Assembly: GCF_900111175.1 (NCBI RefSeq)
Contig: NZ_FOGI01000002.1
Coordinates: forward strand, 418,022-482,021
Length of the DNA stretch: 64,000 nucleotides
DNA from: Actinokineospora terrae
Lineage (GTDB): Bacteria; Actinomycetota; Actinomycetes; Mycobacteriales; Pseudonocardiaceae
Direction: 5' to 3'
Below the pieces are notes generated by a model, which saw only the letters and a list, made by a program, of their open reading frames with translations, ran no database searches and was not told the origin of the DNA. Below are positions 27,420-38,216 of the stretch, piece after piece. Made by a program: the position numbers and the translations under genes. Each line of letters begins with the position of its first letter. Position 1 is the first letter of the stretch.

Positions 27420-28847
27420 GTGAGCACCACGACGGTCACGTTGAGCGACCACTTCGCCCGTGCGGTCCCGGAGATGGCGGTCGCCTGGGAGGCGGAGCCG
27501 GTCGCCGAGCCGCGGCTGCTCGTGCTGAACGAGCCGTTGGCAGCCGAGTTGGGGCTCGATGTCGACTGGTTGCGGAGCGCGGAGGGGCTGGCTTTCCTGG
27601 TCGGCACGCACGTCCCGGCGGGGGCCCGGCCGGTGGCGCAGGCGTACGCGGGGCACCAGTTCGGGCACTACTCGCCGCGGTTGGGGGACGGGCGGGCACT
27701 GTTGCTCGGGGAGTTGGTCCACGCCGATGGCGGGTTGCGCGACCTGCACTTGAAGGGGTCGGGGCGCACGACGTTCTCCCGGGGCGGGGACGGTTTCGCG
27801 GCGGTGGGGCCGATGCTGCGCGAGTACGTCATCAGCGAGGCGATGCACGCGCTGGGGATCCCGACGACGCGGTCGCTGGCCGTGGTGGCGACGGGTCGGC
27901 CGGTGCCGCGGGAGACCGTGCTGCCGGGGGCCGTCCTCGCACGGGTCGCGAGCAGTCACCTGCGGGTCGGCAGCTTCCAGTACGCGCGGGCCACCGACGA
28001 CGTCGACCTGCTGCGACGGCTGGCCGACCACGCGATCGAACGGCACTACCCGTCTCACGGGTACCTCGGGTTGTTCGAGTCGGTGCTGGCCGCGCAGGCC
28101 TCGCTGGTGGCGCGGTGGACGCTGGTCGGGTTCGTGCACGGGGTGATGAACACCGACAACATGACGATCTCCGGCGAGACCATCGACTACGGTCCGTGCG
28201 CGTTCCTGGAGGCGTTCGACCCGGCGACGGTGTTCAGCTCGATCGACCACGGCGCCCGCTACGCGTTCGGCAACCAACCCGCCATCGCCGAGTGGAACCT
28301 CGCCCGGCTCGCCGAGGCCCTGCTGCCGCTGCTCGCCGACACCCAGGAGGACGCGATCGCCATCGCGGTCGAGTCACTCGGCGGCTTCCGCCGCTCGTAC
28401 AACGCCGTCTGGACCACGGGCATGCTCACCAAACTGGGCCTCCCATCCGATACCGCCCCAGACTTCATCGACGACCTCCTAGCGCTACTCCACACCCACC
28501 ACATCGACTACACCCTCTTCCACCACCACCTCACCACGGCGGCCCGCGGCTCCCTGGCCCCCGTGCGTTCCCTATTCACAGACCCCACCGCCATCGACGC
28601 CTGGCTGACCCGCTGGCAGTCACTTGCCCCAGACCCCACCCTTATGGCGCACGCGAACCCGCTCTACATCCCACGCAACCACCGCGTAGAGGAAGCCCTA
28701 ACCGCCGCCACCACCGGCGACATGACCCCTTTCCACCACCTTCTAGCCGCCGTCCAATCCCCCTACACCGAACGCTCGGACCTAGCCCACTACGCGACCC
28801 CCGCCCCCGACACCACCACCCCCTACCAAACCTTCTGCGGCACCTGA
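27420..28847 (+). CDS. selO: Protein adenylyltransferase SelO (YdiU/UPF0061)
   Basis: A 475-residue SelO-family pseudokinase that transfers AMP from ATP to Ser/Thr/Tyr side chains; in other bacteria it acts in redox stress. It shows the family blocks [21 protein letters not shown] (split at Gly-rich turns), [25 protein letters not shown] and DYGPCAF. The C-terminal TFCGT carries Cys where animal SelO has selenocysteine. The start is GTG 27420, just after a GGTGGAG run. GC3 falls slightly toward the 3' end. It stands alone, divergent from the truncated methyltransferase. Confidence 0.92.
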   Translation: MSTTTVTLSDHFARAVPEMAVAWEAEPVAEPRLLVLNEPLAAELGLDVDWLRSAEGLAFLVGTHVPAGARPVAQAYAGHQFGHYSPRLGDGRALLLGELVHADGGLRDLHLKGSGRTTFSRGGDGFAAVGPMLREYVISEAMHALGIPTTRSLAVVATGRPVPRETVLPGAVLARVASSHLRVGSFQYARATDDVDLLRRLADHAIERHYPSHGYLGLFESVLAAQASLVARWTLVGFVHGVMNTDNMTISGETIDYGPCAFLEAFDPATVFSSIDHGARYAFGNQPAIAEWNLARLAEALLPLLADTQEDAIAIAVESLGGFRRSYNAVWTTGMLTKLGLPSDTAPDFIDDLLALLHTHHIDYTLFHHHLTTAARGSLAPVRSLFTDPTAIDAWLTRWQSLAPDPTLMAHANPLYIPRNHRVEEALTAATTGDMTPFHHLLAAVQSPYTERSDLAHYATPAPDTTTPYQTFCGT

Positions 28848-29313
28848 CCTCGTTCTCCCGAGCAAGTCCCCAGTCGCGGCCTCGTACGCCGCCGGTCTCG
28901 GTCACTCCGCTGGTCCTGGCCGCACCCCAGAACCGCTCCCACTGCCGGCCAATCGCTCCCGAAACACCCTGCGAGCCCACGATCCCAACAGTCCACAACG
29001 GACCCATCGGCCCCGCTCGCGCGCGCACACCAGTCCGGCCCCAGCCCCCACCCTCTCCGGGGGGCGTCCCAGGTCCCAGCCTACCGGCAGCCGCCGACAG
29101 AGGATCTTGAAACGGCCGGGCGAAGATCCACATGTGGACAACTTCTGTCGCTGAACCGGGTGAATCTTCGAGTGGCAAGAAACAAGTCGCAGCAGGTCAA
29201 GGCCATGATCGCCAGGAAGGTGAGGAAGCGTGGATCTTGCTGGCGGAAACCCGCAGAAAGCGTGATCGACATCGGGCCGCTCACCAGCAACCCGGTCCAC
29301 AGTAGACAGACAA
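28848..29313. other. Gene-free interval between selO and the AEC transporter gene
   Basis: No frame here has coding-like composition. The interval is less GC-rich than its surroundings, particularly 29110-29300. It holds a 7-bp hairpin (GGATCTT/AAGATCC, about 29103-29129), a perfect 12-bp palindrome TCCACATGTGGA (29127-29138) and, overlapping it, a consensus DnaA-box sequence on the minus strand (TTGTCCACA, 29133-29141). A single box does not make an origin. Confidence 0.5.
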
Positions 29314-30237
29314 CTACAGCGTCGCCCACTGGACCCACAGCGGCAAGAGCAGCAGAGCCAACAGCGAGCTCTTCACCACCACCGAAGCCGCCAAATCAAC
29401 CTCGACCTCATACCGCTGAGCAAACACAAACAGGTTCTGCGGCGAAGGCATCGCGGCCAACAGAACCAGGTACTTCAGCCAGTCACCGGTGACACCGAAC
29501 AGGTAGCGGCAGATGGCGAGAGTAATCAAGGGGAACGCCAAGCACTTGAAGAGGATCAGGGACAACTCCACCCGGGACGTCCCGCGGAGCGACAGCCCGG
29601 CACCGCCCAGATAGAGGCCCAAGGCGAACAGGGCCACCGGAGCAGCGGCAGCGCCTACGAAATCCAGGCCGTCGAGGAGTGGGCCAGGGACCCGCACCGA
29701 CAGCAGGTTCAGCGCGATCCCCAGGTTGCACGCAAGAACCACCGGCGTGTTCAGCGACGCCCATACCGCCCGGGCCAGTTTGCGGGTCGTGCTCCCGACC
29801 CCGCCGAACTCCATGGTGGCCAGGATCGCGGTGGACAGCAGGCAGACCTGGAGCAGCAGGATCGGGAAGATCGGGGCCGCGTCGCCGAACAGCATGACGA
29901 AGACCGGGACCGCGAAGTACGCCGTGTTCACCTGCACCGCCGCCATCACGCGCAGGGCTCGGACCTTCGGGTCGCCCCGCACCACCGCGGCGACCAAGAC
30001 CACGCACAGCGCCATGCCCGTCGCGTACCCCGAGATCGCGCGGACGTCGAACAGGTGGCCCAGGTCGCTGAGGTAGATCCTGCCGAAGAGGTAGCTGGGG
30101 ATGGCGAACAGGAACGCGAAGTCGGTGAACACGGTGGCCGACGAGGCGGGGATGACCTCGCGGCGGGCGAAGACCGCGCCGGTCCCGAAGGCGAGGACGA
30201 CCGGGACCAGTTTGCCCAGGGCGGCGAGGACGTCCAC
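29314..30237 (-). CDS. AEC family transporter (auxin efflux carrier type)
   Basis: A 307-residue membrane protein of the bile/arsenite/auxin-efflux superfamily with ten predicted helices in the usual 5+5 arrangement. Conserved features are VQVNTAYFAVPVF with its Asn and Pro in the first half and the MPSPQNLFVFAQRY helix break in the second. The start is GTG 30237, giving a normal family length; the frame upstream is non-coding in character. Substrates of relatives include malonate and other organic anions, but none can be assigned here. Confidence 0.88.
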   Translation of the reverse strand: MDVLAALGKLVPVVLAFGTGAVFARREVIPASSATVFTDFAFLFAIPSYLFGRIYLSDLGHLFDVRAISGYATGMALCVVLVAAVVRGDPKVRALRVMAAVQVNTAYFAVPVFVMLFGDAAPIFPILLLQVCLLSTAILATMEFGGVGSTTRKLARAVWASLNTPVVLACNLGIALNLLSVRVPGPLLDGLDFVGAAAAPVALFALGLYLGGAGLSLRGTSRVELSLILFKCLAFPLITLAICRYLFGVTGDWLKYLVLLAAMPSPQNLFVFAQRYEVEVDLAASVVVKSSLLALLLLPLWVQWATL

Positions 30238-30698
30238 GGACCCGCACGCTAGTGGTGGCGCCAGTACCCGCAGAACATCAGGTCCTGCTTCGGCAACCCG
30301 GCGCCGACCCGGCGGTGGGTCAGTAGACCATCGACGGGGCAGCTCCCGCGCCGCGGCGAGCACCGGCCGACCCGTTCCCCCGACGACCGGGTGAGTCATG
30401 TCAACCGCCGCGAGTCCCCTCGGACGACACCCCGTGCCCGGGTCGTGTCCGCGAGTAACGGCGCCGAGACGCCCGGGATCACCGGAGTGCCCCGTGGACA
30501 CCCAGGTCACCGGCACCCGACCAGCCGTAGGCGACCGGTACGGCCGAGCCGGCCCTGGTGACGGGGTTGCTCGCCGCTCACGGGTGAGAGCGCCCGGACC
30601 GGTCACGAATCGAGAAGCGCGGGGCTGGGGGCGCACCTACTGTGACTGGCAGGGACAGCCGCACCGGGTGACCAGGGCGGGTTCCGGATCAAGCGAAT
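30238..30698. other. Gene-free interval before the VOC gene
   Basis: About 460 bp without a convincing gene. The open frame from 30398 is Arg/Pro-rich with unbiased third positions. A CGGATCA sequence at 30684-30690 repeats the left arm of the palindrome at 30699. TACTGT near 30641 could be a -10 element for the VOC gene. Confidence 0.45.
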
Positions 30699-30714
30699 CG
30701 GATCACGTGATCCG
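30699..30714. promoter_or_regulatory. Perfect 16-bp palindrome, operator candidate
   Basis: CGGATCACGTGATCCG is a perfect palindrome with no spacer. It sits 20 bp before the VOC start and directly upstream of its CAGGAG ribosome-binding site. A third copy of the half-site CGGATCA occurs 15 bp upstream. The geometry suits a homodimeric repressor acting on the VOC gene. Confidence 0.5.
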
Positions 30715-30733
30715 CGACTACCAGGAGTGACCC

Positions 30734-31090
30734 ATGTCCGACTCCCGCACCCACGGGATCAAAACCGTGCTGCACCCCGTGACCGACCCGGCGAAGGCCA
30801 AGGCCGTGTACGCCGCCCTGCTCGGGTTGCAGCCGCAGACCGACGCGGCGTACTACGTCGGGTTCGACGTCGACGGGCAGCACATCGGGTTGGTGCCCGG
30901 TGGCGCTGCGCAGGGGCTGACCTCGCCGGTGGCGTACTGGCACGTGGATGACATCGAGGCGAAGCTGGCGGAGGTCACCGCCGCGGGTGGCACCGTGAAG
31001 GAGGCTCCGCGCGAGGTCGGCGGCGGCCGGGTCGTGGCCACCTTCACCGACCCCGACGGCAACGTCCTCGGGATCGCCCAGGACCGCTGA
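30734..31090 (+). CDS. VOC superfamily protein (glyoxalase/bleomycin-resistance fold)
   Basis: A 118-residue protein with the paired beta-alpha-beta-beta-beta modules of the VOC superfamily. Module 1 covers VLHPVTDPAKAKAVYAALLG; module 2 has YWHVDDIEAKLAEVTAAGG and ends with FTDPDGNVLGI, where the metal or ligand residues usually lie. Members bind or modify drugs, dicarbonyls or aromatics. The start is ATG 30734, with CAGGAG at good spacing. A strong hairpin separates it from the UvrA-like gene, so the two may be only partly co-transcribed. Confidence 0.88.
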   Translation: MSDSRTHGIKTVLHPVTDPAKAKAVYAALLGLQPQTDAAYYVGFDVDGQHIGLVPGGAAQGLTSPVAYWHVDDIEAKLAEVTAAGGTVKEAPREVGGGRVVATFTDPDGNVLGIAQDR

Positions 31091-31097
31091 GCCCCAC

Positions 31098-31132
31098 CGT
31101 CCTCGCGCCGCGGCCACCGTGGCGCGAGGACG
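31098..31132 (+). terminator. Terminator or attenuator between VOC and UvrA-like genes
   Basis: A perfect 12-bp stem (CGTCCTCGCGCC with its complement) and an 11-base loop begins 8 bp after the VOC stop and ends 110 bp before the UvrA-like gene. Confidence 0.7.
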
Positions 31133-31242
31133 CCGGTAGACAGTGGACTGTCGCCGCGACAACCCGACAATTCCCCGGTAGCTGGTTAGATCGACGCCAG
31201 GCGACGTGAGACCGCCGCGGCGGCCGACCCGATGGAGAGACG

Positions 31243-33621
<2,379 letters not shown>

Positions 33622-33644
33622 TCCCCGCCCCTAGCATGGGGTGC

Positions 33645-34424
33645 GTGACCAAGGTTCCCCATGAGGCGCGGCAGGTGGCGGAGTCGTTCGGGGCCAACGC
33701 CGAGCGGTACGACCGCACCAGGCCGCTCTACCCGGACGCCCTGATCGACCGGATCGTCACCGCGAGCCCGGGCCACGCCGTCCTCGACGTCGGCTGCGGC
33801 ACGGGCATCGCGGCCCGCCAGTTCCAGGCGGCGGGCTGCGCGGTGCTGGGGGTGGAGCCCGACCGGCGGATGGCCGAGCTCGCCCGCCGCGGCGGGGTGG
33901 CGGTCGAGGTGGCGACCTTCGAGGAGTGGGACGCCGCGGACCGGGAGTTCGACGCGGTCGTCGCGGGCACGGCGTGGCACTGGGTGGACCCGGTCGCGGG
34001 GGCGGTGAAGGCCAGGCGACTGCTGCGCCCGGGCGGCGTGCTGGCGGCGTTCTGGCACGTGTTCATCCCGCCGCCCGAGGTGAGCAGGGCCTTCGTCGCG
34101 GCCTGCGAGGACGTGATGCCCGGCTCCCCCTTCATCCTGCCGCCGACCGCCTCCCCGCACGACGCCTACCGGGCGATGGCCACCAAGACCACCGAGGGCA
34201 TCCTCGCCGCGGGCGGCTTCACCGCCCCCGAGCAGTGGACCTTCGACTGGGAACGCACCTACACCCGCGACGAGTGGCTAGACCAGATCCCCACCCAGGG
34301 CGTCCTCAACCTGCTCCCCCCGGACAAACTCGCCCACATCCTCACCACCGTCGGCAACGCCATCGACGACGAGTTCCGCATGCCCTACACCGCCACCGCC
34401 GTCACCACCACCCGCACCGGCTGA
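33645..34424 (+). CDS. Class I SAM-dependent methyltransferase
   Basis: A 259-residue small-molecule methyltransferase. Motif I is LDVGCGTGIAA (about 45), the ribose-binding acidic residue is in GVEPDRRM, and a tryptophan-rich HWVDP motif follows as in trans-aconitate/UbiE-like enzymes. The start is uncertain: GTG 33645 follows GGGG at suitable spacing, ATG 33636 is nine bases upstream. It lies 23 bp after the UvrA-like gene, same strand, so the two may form an operon. Confidence 0.85.
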   Translation: MTKVPHEARQVAESFGANAERYDRTRPLYPDALIDRIVTASPGHAVLDVGCGTGIAARQFQAAGCAVLGVEPDRRMAELARRGGVAVEVATFEEWDAADREFDAVVAGTAWHWVDPVAGAVKARRLLRPGGVLAAFWHVFIPPPEVSRAFVAACEDVMPGSPFILPPTASPHDAYRAMATKTTEGILAAGGFTAPEQWTFDWERTYTRDEWLDQIPTQGVLNLLPPDKLAHILTTVGNAIDDEFRMPYTATAVTTTRTG

Positions 34425-34491
34425 CCTTCGTTCCACTGTGGACAGATGAACTCGGTTGACCTCGCGCGCGACGGCGGAGCAGGGTTCTCGC

Positions 34492-35049
34492 GTGAGCGGC
34501 ATCGACGGTAGAGCCCTGCGCGAGGTGCTGCGTGAGCAGTTCGCGTGGCGGGGTGATCGGTCGGATGACATGCCATCGGCCGATCCGACCGGGTGGTGGC
34601 GGGAGCCGTCGACGCTGGGGCAGCTCGGGCCCGCGTTGGCGGCGCTGTTCGTCGGCGAGCGGCCCACGGTCGTTCTCGGGGTCGAGGCCAGGGGGTTCCT
34701 CCTGGGGCCGCTGGTCGCCCTCGCGCTCGGTGTGGGGTTCGTCGAGGTGCGCAAGGACCGCGGGCAGCTGACCGACAGCGACGCCTGGGTCTCGCGGACG
34801 GCGCCGCCGGACTACCGCGACCGGCAGCTGCTGCTCGGGTTCCCCCGGCGGCTGGTGCGGTCCGGCGATCGGGCGCTGCTGGTCGACGACTGGGTGGACA
34901 CCGGTGGGCAGGCGCTCGGGGTTCGGCGGCTCGTGGAGGCGGTCGGCGCGGAGTGGGTCGGGGTGGCGAGCGTTGTCGACGCCTTGATCGACAGTTCACT
35001 GCGTCGCAGGCTCGTGGTCCGGTCGCTCTTGTTCGAACGGGACCTCTAG
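34492..35049 (+). CDS. Phosphoribosyltransferase-like protein
   Basis: A 185-residue type I phosphoribosyltransferase. The PRPP-binding loop reads LLVDDWVDTGGQ (about 130), preceded by the flexible-loop basic segment and VLGVEARGFLLG, which resembles adenine phosphoribosyltransferase. The first 40 residues, with a tryptophan-rich GWWREPS stretch, are not typical of APRT, so the true base or acceptor is uncertain. GTG 34492 is preferred over the upstream frame. It stands between the methyltransferase and the pentapeptide-repeat gene. Confidence 0.8.
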   Translation: MSGIDGRALREVLREQFAWRGDRSDDMPSADPTGWWREPSTLGQLGPALAALFVGERPTVVLGVEARGFLLGPLVALALGVGFVEVRKDRGQLTDSDAWVSRTAPPDYRDRQLLLGFPRRLVRSGDRALLVDDWVDTGGQALGVRRLVEAVGAEWVGVASVVDALIDSSLRRRLVVRSLLFERDL

Positions 35050-35110
35050 CGCTGTCACCCGGTAGGTGGATGGGGCTGGCCTTGGACGTGGGGGTCCGCA
35101 CGCTTGTGGG

Positions 35111-36430
35111 ATGAGAAGCGATGACGAGGCGGACGGTGGCGGTGGAGACGAGCCTGAGGACTACACCGTGTTGTCCGTGCGGGTGATGTTGGTGTGGGCG
35201 GTGGTGATCGTCGCGGTCGGGGTGGGGGTGGCGGTGTGGTTGTTGGCCGGGGAGCCGGGGCGCGACAGTGAGGAGAACCGGGTCCGGTTGGACGCGATCA
35301 GGACTGCGGGGTCGATCGTGGTGGGGACCGGGGGCGCGGCGGCGTTGTTGCTGGCGGCGCGCAGGCAGCGCAGCACCGAGATCGGGCTGCGGCAGAAGGA
35401 CCGGGACCAAGCGGCGGCCATGGTGGCGTTCCGGCTCCAGGAGCGGGTCGCGGCCGACACGCGCGACGACGCGGCGGCGCGGCGGATCACCGACCTCTAC
35501 ACCAAGGCCGTCGAGCTGCTCGGGTCGACGCAGGCACCGGCGCGGCTCGGTGGGCTCTACGCGCTGGAGCGGCTGGCGCAGGACAACCCGGGGCAGCGGC
35601 AGACCATCGTCAACGTGCTGTGCGCGTGCCTGCGGATGCCGTGCGACCTGCCCGACGAGGCCTCCGACGACCTTCCGGTGGAGGCGGCCGAGGAGGTGCT
35701 GGCGGCGACCTACCGCGACCGGCTCCGGGAGCGCGAGGTGCGGCTGACCGCGCAGCGGCTCATCGCCGCGCACCTGCACCCCGGCACACACCCGGGCGCC
35801 CCGGTGCCGACGTACTGGCACGACATCGACCTGGACCTGACCGCGGCGACGCTGGTCGGGTTCAGCCTGCACGGGTGCGCCGCGCGGACGGTGGTGTTCA
35901 AGGCGGCGACGTTCGTCGGGTACGCGGACTTCGGGTCGGCGACGGTGAGCGGCGACGCGGACTTCGGCGGGACGACGTTCACCTCGGGCGCCAACTTCGG
36001 CTCGGTGGTGCTGCGCGGCGACACCGACTTCGAGTGGGCCACCTTCAGCGACCACGCGAGCTTCGAGGCCGCGGTGTTCGCCGGGGCCGACTTCGAGTGG
36101 AGCACCTTCACCGACGGCGCGGACTTCGCCTCGGCGCGGTTCACCCGGGGCGCGAACTTCGGGTCGGCGACCTTCAGCGACGGCGCCGACTTCGAGCGGA
36201 CCCGGTTCGACGGGGAGGTCACCTTCGGCTCGGCGACCTTCGGCGGGTACGCCGACTTCCGCGGCGCGCTCTTCCTGGCGGGCGCGGACTTCGGTGCCGC
36301 GGCGTTCGGCGGCGGCACCGACTTCCACGGCACTGGCCTGGCGGTGGGCGACAGGTCCGGCTTCCGCGGCGCCGCGGTCGACCGAGGGGCGCCGCCGGAG
36401 CCGACCGGGGTGAGAGGTCCCCTCGAGTAG
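35111..36430 (+). CDS. Membrane protein with pentapeptide repeats
   Basis: A 439-residue protein. Residues about 20-60 and 70-95 are two membrane helices (VMLVWAVVIVAVGVGVAVWLL; SIVVGTGGAAALLLAA). A cytoplasmic helical region of about 150 residues follows with the conserved AxxRLGGLYALERLAQD motif seen before repeats in such proteins. The C-terminal 170 residues are pentapeptide repeats of an 11-residue double unit, about twelve ADFxxxxFxxG units, predicted to form a right-handed quadrilateral beta-helix. The start is ATG 35111. Partner and function are unknown; soluble pentapeptide proteins such as MfpA mimic DNA, but membrane-anchored ones are uncharacterised. Confidence 0.85.
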   Translation: MRSDDEADGGGGDEPEDYTVLSVRVMLVWAVVIVAVGVGVAVWLLAGEPGRDSEENRVRLDAIRTAGSIVVGTGGAAALLLAARRQRSTEIGLRQKDRDQAAAMVAFRLQERVAADTRDDAAARRITDLYTKAVELLGSTQAPARLGGLYALERLAQDNPGQRQTIVNVLCACLRMPCDLPDEASDDLPVEAAEEVLAATYRDRLREREVRLTAQRLIAAHLHPGTHPGAPVPTYWHDIDLDLTAATLVGFSLHGCAARTVVFKAATFVGYADFGSATVSGDADFGGTTFTSGANFGSVVLRGDTDFEWATFSDHASFEAAVFAGADFEWSTFTDGADFASARFTRGANFGSATFSDGADFERTRFDGEVTFGSATFGGYADFRGALFLAGADFGAAAFGGGTDFHGTGLAVGDRSGFRGAAVDRGAPPEPTGVRGPLE

Positions 36431-36444
36431 CTCAAGAGGACCTC
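36414..36444. terminator. Bidirectional terminator overlapping the pentapeptide stop
   Basis: GAGGTCCCCTC and GAGGACCTC pair with a single bulged C around an 11-base loop. The hairpin spans the last codons of the pentapeptide gene and ends 11 bp before the stop of the convergent desaturase gene. Confidence 0.6.
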
Positions 36445-36454
36445 CCGGTTGGAC

Positions 36455-37504
36455 CTAGCTGCTCGCGAGCGCCGGGGTGCGCAGGGAGGCGCCGACCGAG
36501 TGCAGGTGGCTCAGGACCTGGCGGTACGAGGCGAAGATGCCGCAGTGCACGTACGGGATCCCCTGGCGGGCGCAGAACTCCTGCACGATGGGCTGCGCGC
36601 GGCGCAGGTTCGCGCGGGGCATGTTCGGGAACAGGTGGTGCTCGATCTGGTAGTTCAGGCCGCCGAACAGGTAGTCGACCCAGCGGCCACCGGTGATGTT
36701 GCGAGAGGTGAGGACCTGCTTGCGCAGGAAGTCCACCGCGTCGTCCTTGCCCAGGATCGGCATGCCCTTGTGGTTGGGGGCGAAGGAACAACCGAGGTAG
36801 ACGCCCATCACGCCCTGGTGCACGGCGATGAACACCAGCGCCTTGAGCGGCGAGAGCACGGTGAACACCGCGGCGAGGTACACGGCGGTGTGCACGAGCA
36901 GCAGGGCGCCCTCGAGCCGGAAGGTCTTGATGTCCTTGGTCACCACGGCCTGCACGCTGGCGATGCGCAGCATGATGGCCTCGACCAGCAGCAGCGGGAA
37001 GAACAGGAACGCCTGGTACTTGGTGATGAAGTGCGCGACACCGCTCTTGGTGGTGGCCTGCCGGTCGGTGAAGGCCAGCACGAGGATGTCGATGTCGGGG
37101 TCCTCGTCCTCGTGGTTGGGGTTGGCGTGGTGGCGGTTGTGCTTGCTGACCCACCACTGGTAGCTGATGCCGGTGATGGCGCCGTGGGCGTAGCCGACGA
37201 CGTCGTTGCCCTTGCGGTTCTGGAAGATCTGGCGGTGCCCGGCGTCGTGGCCGACGAAGGCGAACTGGGTGAGCACCAGGCCGAACACGACCGCGGTGAT
37301 CACCTGCCACCACGAGTCACCCAGCAGCACGAACCCGGCCACCGCGGCGGCGAGCAGCGCGAAGTTCGTGGCGATCCGCACCGCGTAGTAGGTGTGCCGC
37401 CGGTGCAGCAACCCCTCGCTCTTGATCGAGCGCGACAGCTCGGCGAAGTCGCTGCCACGCCGGGACTCCGGTTGCTGGGTCTCGGAAACAGGTGATGCAG
37501 TCAT
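36455..37504 (-). CDS. Membrane fatty-acid desaturase, DesA3/linoleoyl-CoA type
   Basis: A 349-residue di-iron desaturase. The three histidine boxes are HDAGH (about 91), HNRHH (about 125) and QIEHHLFP (about 290). The Gln in the third box marks the front-end/linoleoyl-CoA or DesA3-like group. Four membrane helices lie in two pairs. It would introduce a double bond into membrane acyl chains. The start is ATG 37504. It converges on the pentapeptide gene and stands about 8 kb from a second, Delta9-type desaturase. Confidence 0.92.
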   Translation of the reverse strand: MTASPVSETQQPESRRGSDFAELSRSIKSEGLLHRRHTYYAVRIATNFALLAAAVAGFVLLGDSWWQVITAVVFGLVLTQFAFVGHDAGHRQIFQNRKGNDVVGYAHGAITGISYQWWVSKHNRHHANPNHEDEDPDIDILVLAFTDRQATTKSGVAHFITKYQAFLFFPLLLVEAIMLRIASVQAVVTKDIKTFRLEGALLLVHTAVYLAAVFTVLSPLKALVFIAVHQGVMGVYLGCSFAPNHKGMPILGKDDAVDFLRKQVLTSRNITGGRWVDYLFGGLNYQIEHHLFPNMPRANLRRAQPIVQEFCARQGIPYVHCGIFASYRQVLSHLHSVGASLRTPALASS

Positions 37505-37655
37505 GGTGTGGTCATTTCTTTCGGTGGGCGCTCAGCACGGCGTGCGGTGGTGCCGGGCTGGCAGTGCGAGGGGCGGACAAACCTTCCACCACCGAGGTCA
37601 GCGTCCAGGACCCGGCTGTGGACGGACAGTGTTGTTCATCCGGCGAGAGCACCGG

Positions 37656-37683
37656 GGCAACACCCCGTTGGGGGGCGGTTGCC
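37656..37683 (-). terminator. Hairpin after the small membrane protein gene
   Basis: GGCAAC/GTTGCC with an inner CCCC/GGGG stem, 20 bp after the stop of the minus-strand gene at 37704 and upstream of the desaturase. Confidence 0.45.
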
Positions 37684-37703
37684 GCGCGGGGCGGCCGCCG
37701 GTG

Positions 37704-38051
37704 TCAGCAGAGCGTTGCGGGGGACACGCGGCGGCGCGGGAACCAGGTGCGCGGCGCGGCGGCGGCCGCGGCGAGCAGGAACCCGGCCGCGACGAGCATG
37801 GCGACCGCGGGCAGGACCAGGTCCGCCGCGGTGGGCGAGAGGGGCGCGACCGGCGGGGATCCCCGCAGCCAGAGCACGAGCAGCACGAGCAGCACGAGCA
37901 GCACCACCAACAGCAGGACGCCTGCCGCCTGGGACCCGTCGCGCGCGGCACGGACCGAGAGGGGGATTGGCAGCTCCGCGGCGGTCGGCGGAAGGGGATC
38001 CGCGGGTGGTGGAGTCGACAGTACGGGCCCGGTGGCTGGCGTATCGGTCAT
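37704..38051 (-). CDS. Small two-helix membrane protein
   Basis: A 115-residue protein: a Pro/Thr-rich cytoplasmic N-terminus, helix 1 very rich in Leu/Val (VLLLVVLLVLLVLLVLW), a short loop, helix 2 (LVLPAVAMLVAAGFLLAAAAAA) and a basic tail. Helix 1 is encoded by three perfect copies of a 9-bp unit plus part of a fourth (37873-37904). ATG 38051 has GAGAGGGGG upstream. TATAGC at about 38087-38092 is a plausible -10 element. Function unknown. Confidence 0.65.
   Translation of the reverse strand: MTDTPATGPVLSTPPPADPLPPTAAELPIPLSVRAARDGSQAAGVLLLVVLLVLLVLLVLWLRGSPPVAPLSPTAADLVLPAVAMLVAAGFLLAAAAAAPRTWFPRRRVSPATLC
37873..37904. repeat. 9-bp tandem repeat encoding Leu/Val helix
   Basis: AGCACGAGC occurs three times in tandem (37873-37899), then AGCAC. 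On the coding (minus) strand this reads Val-Leu-Leu repeats in the first membrane helix. Copy-number change would lengthen or shorten the helix by three residues without a frameshift. Confidence 0.8.
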
Positions 38052-38150
38052 GGGTGCCCCCTCTCTGAGGTGGGGCTCACCGCTGAGGCTATACCACCCA
38101 TTCCCCCCATGCCGACGCGGCGAGGAGGTATCTCCAGGGGGTATGCCCGG

Positions 38151-38182
38151 GGTGCCCGGACCGGTGATCCGGACCGGGCACC
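38151..38182 (-). terminator. Terminator after NlpC/P60-FG-GAP gene
   Basis: A 14-bp stem with one A-A mismatch (GGTGCCCGGACCGG with CCGGACCGGGCACC) and a TGAT loop, 35 bp after the minus-strand stop at 38217. Confidence 0.7.
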
Positions 38183-38216
38183 GAGGGCCGCCGACCTCGA
38201 ACAACGGGGTTGGGCC

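Noticed and set aside
29133..29141. Consensus DnaA box, with a second near 51101, as a replication origin
   Set aside because: Only single boxes; no dnaA/dnaN/gyrB genes, no box cluster and no AT-rich unwinding region.
29081..29492. Small open frames on both strands between selO and the AEC gene
   Set aside because: No codon bias, no ribosome-binding site, no recognisable motif, and they run into neighbouring genes.
30398..30730. A 110-codon frame before the VOC gene
   Set aside because: Arg/Pro/Gly-rich with unbiased third positions. It spans the palindrome and ribosome-binding site of the VOC gene.
37873..37904. CRISPR-like repeat
   Set aside because: Unit is 9 bp without spacers and lies in frame inside a coding gene.
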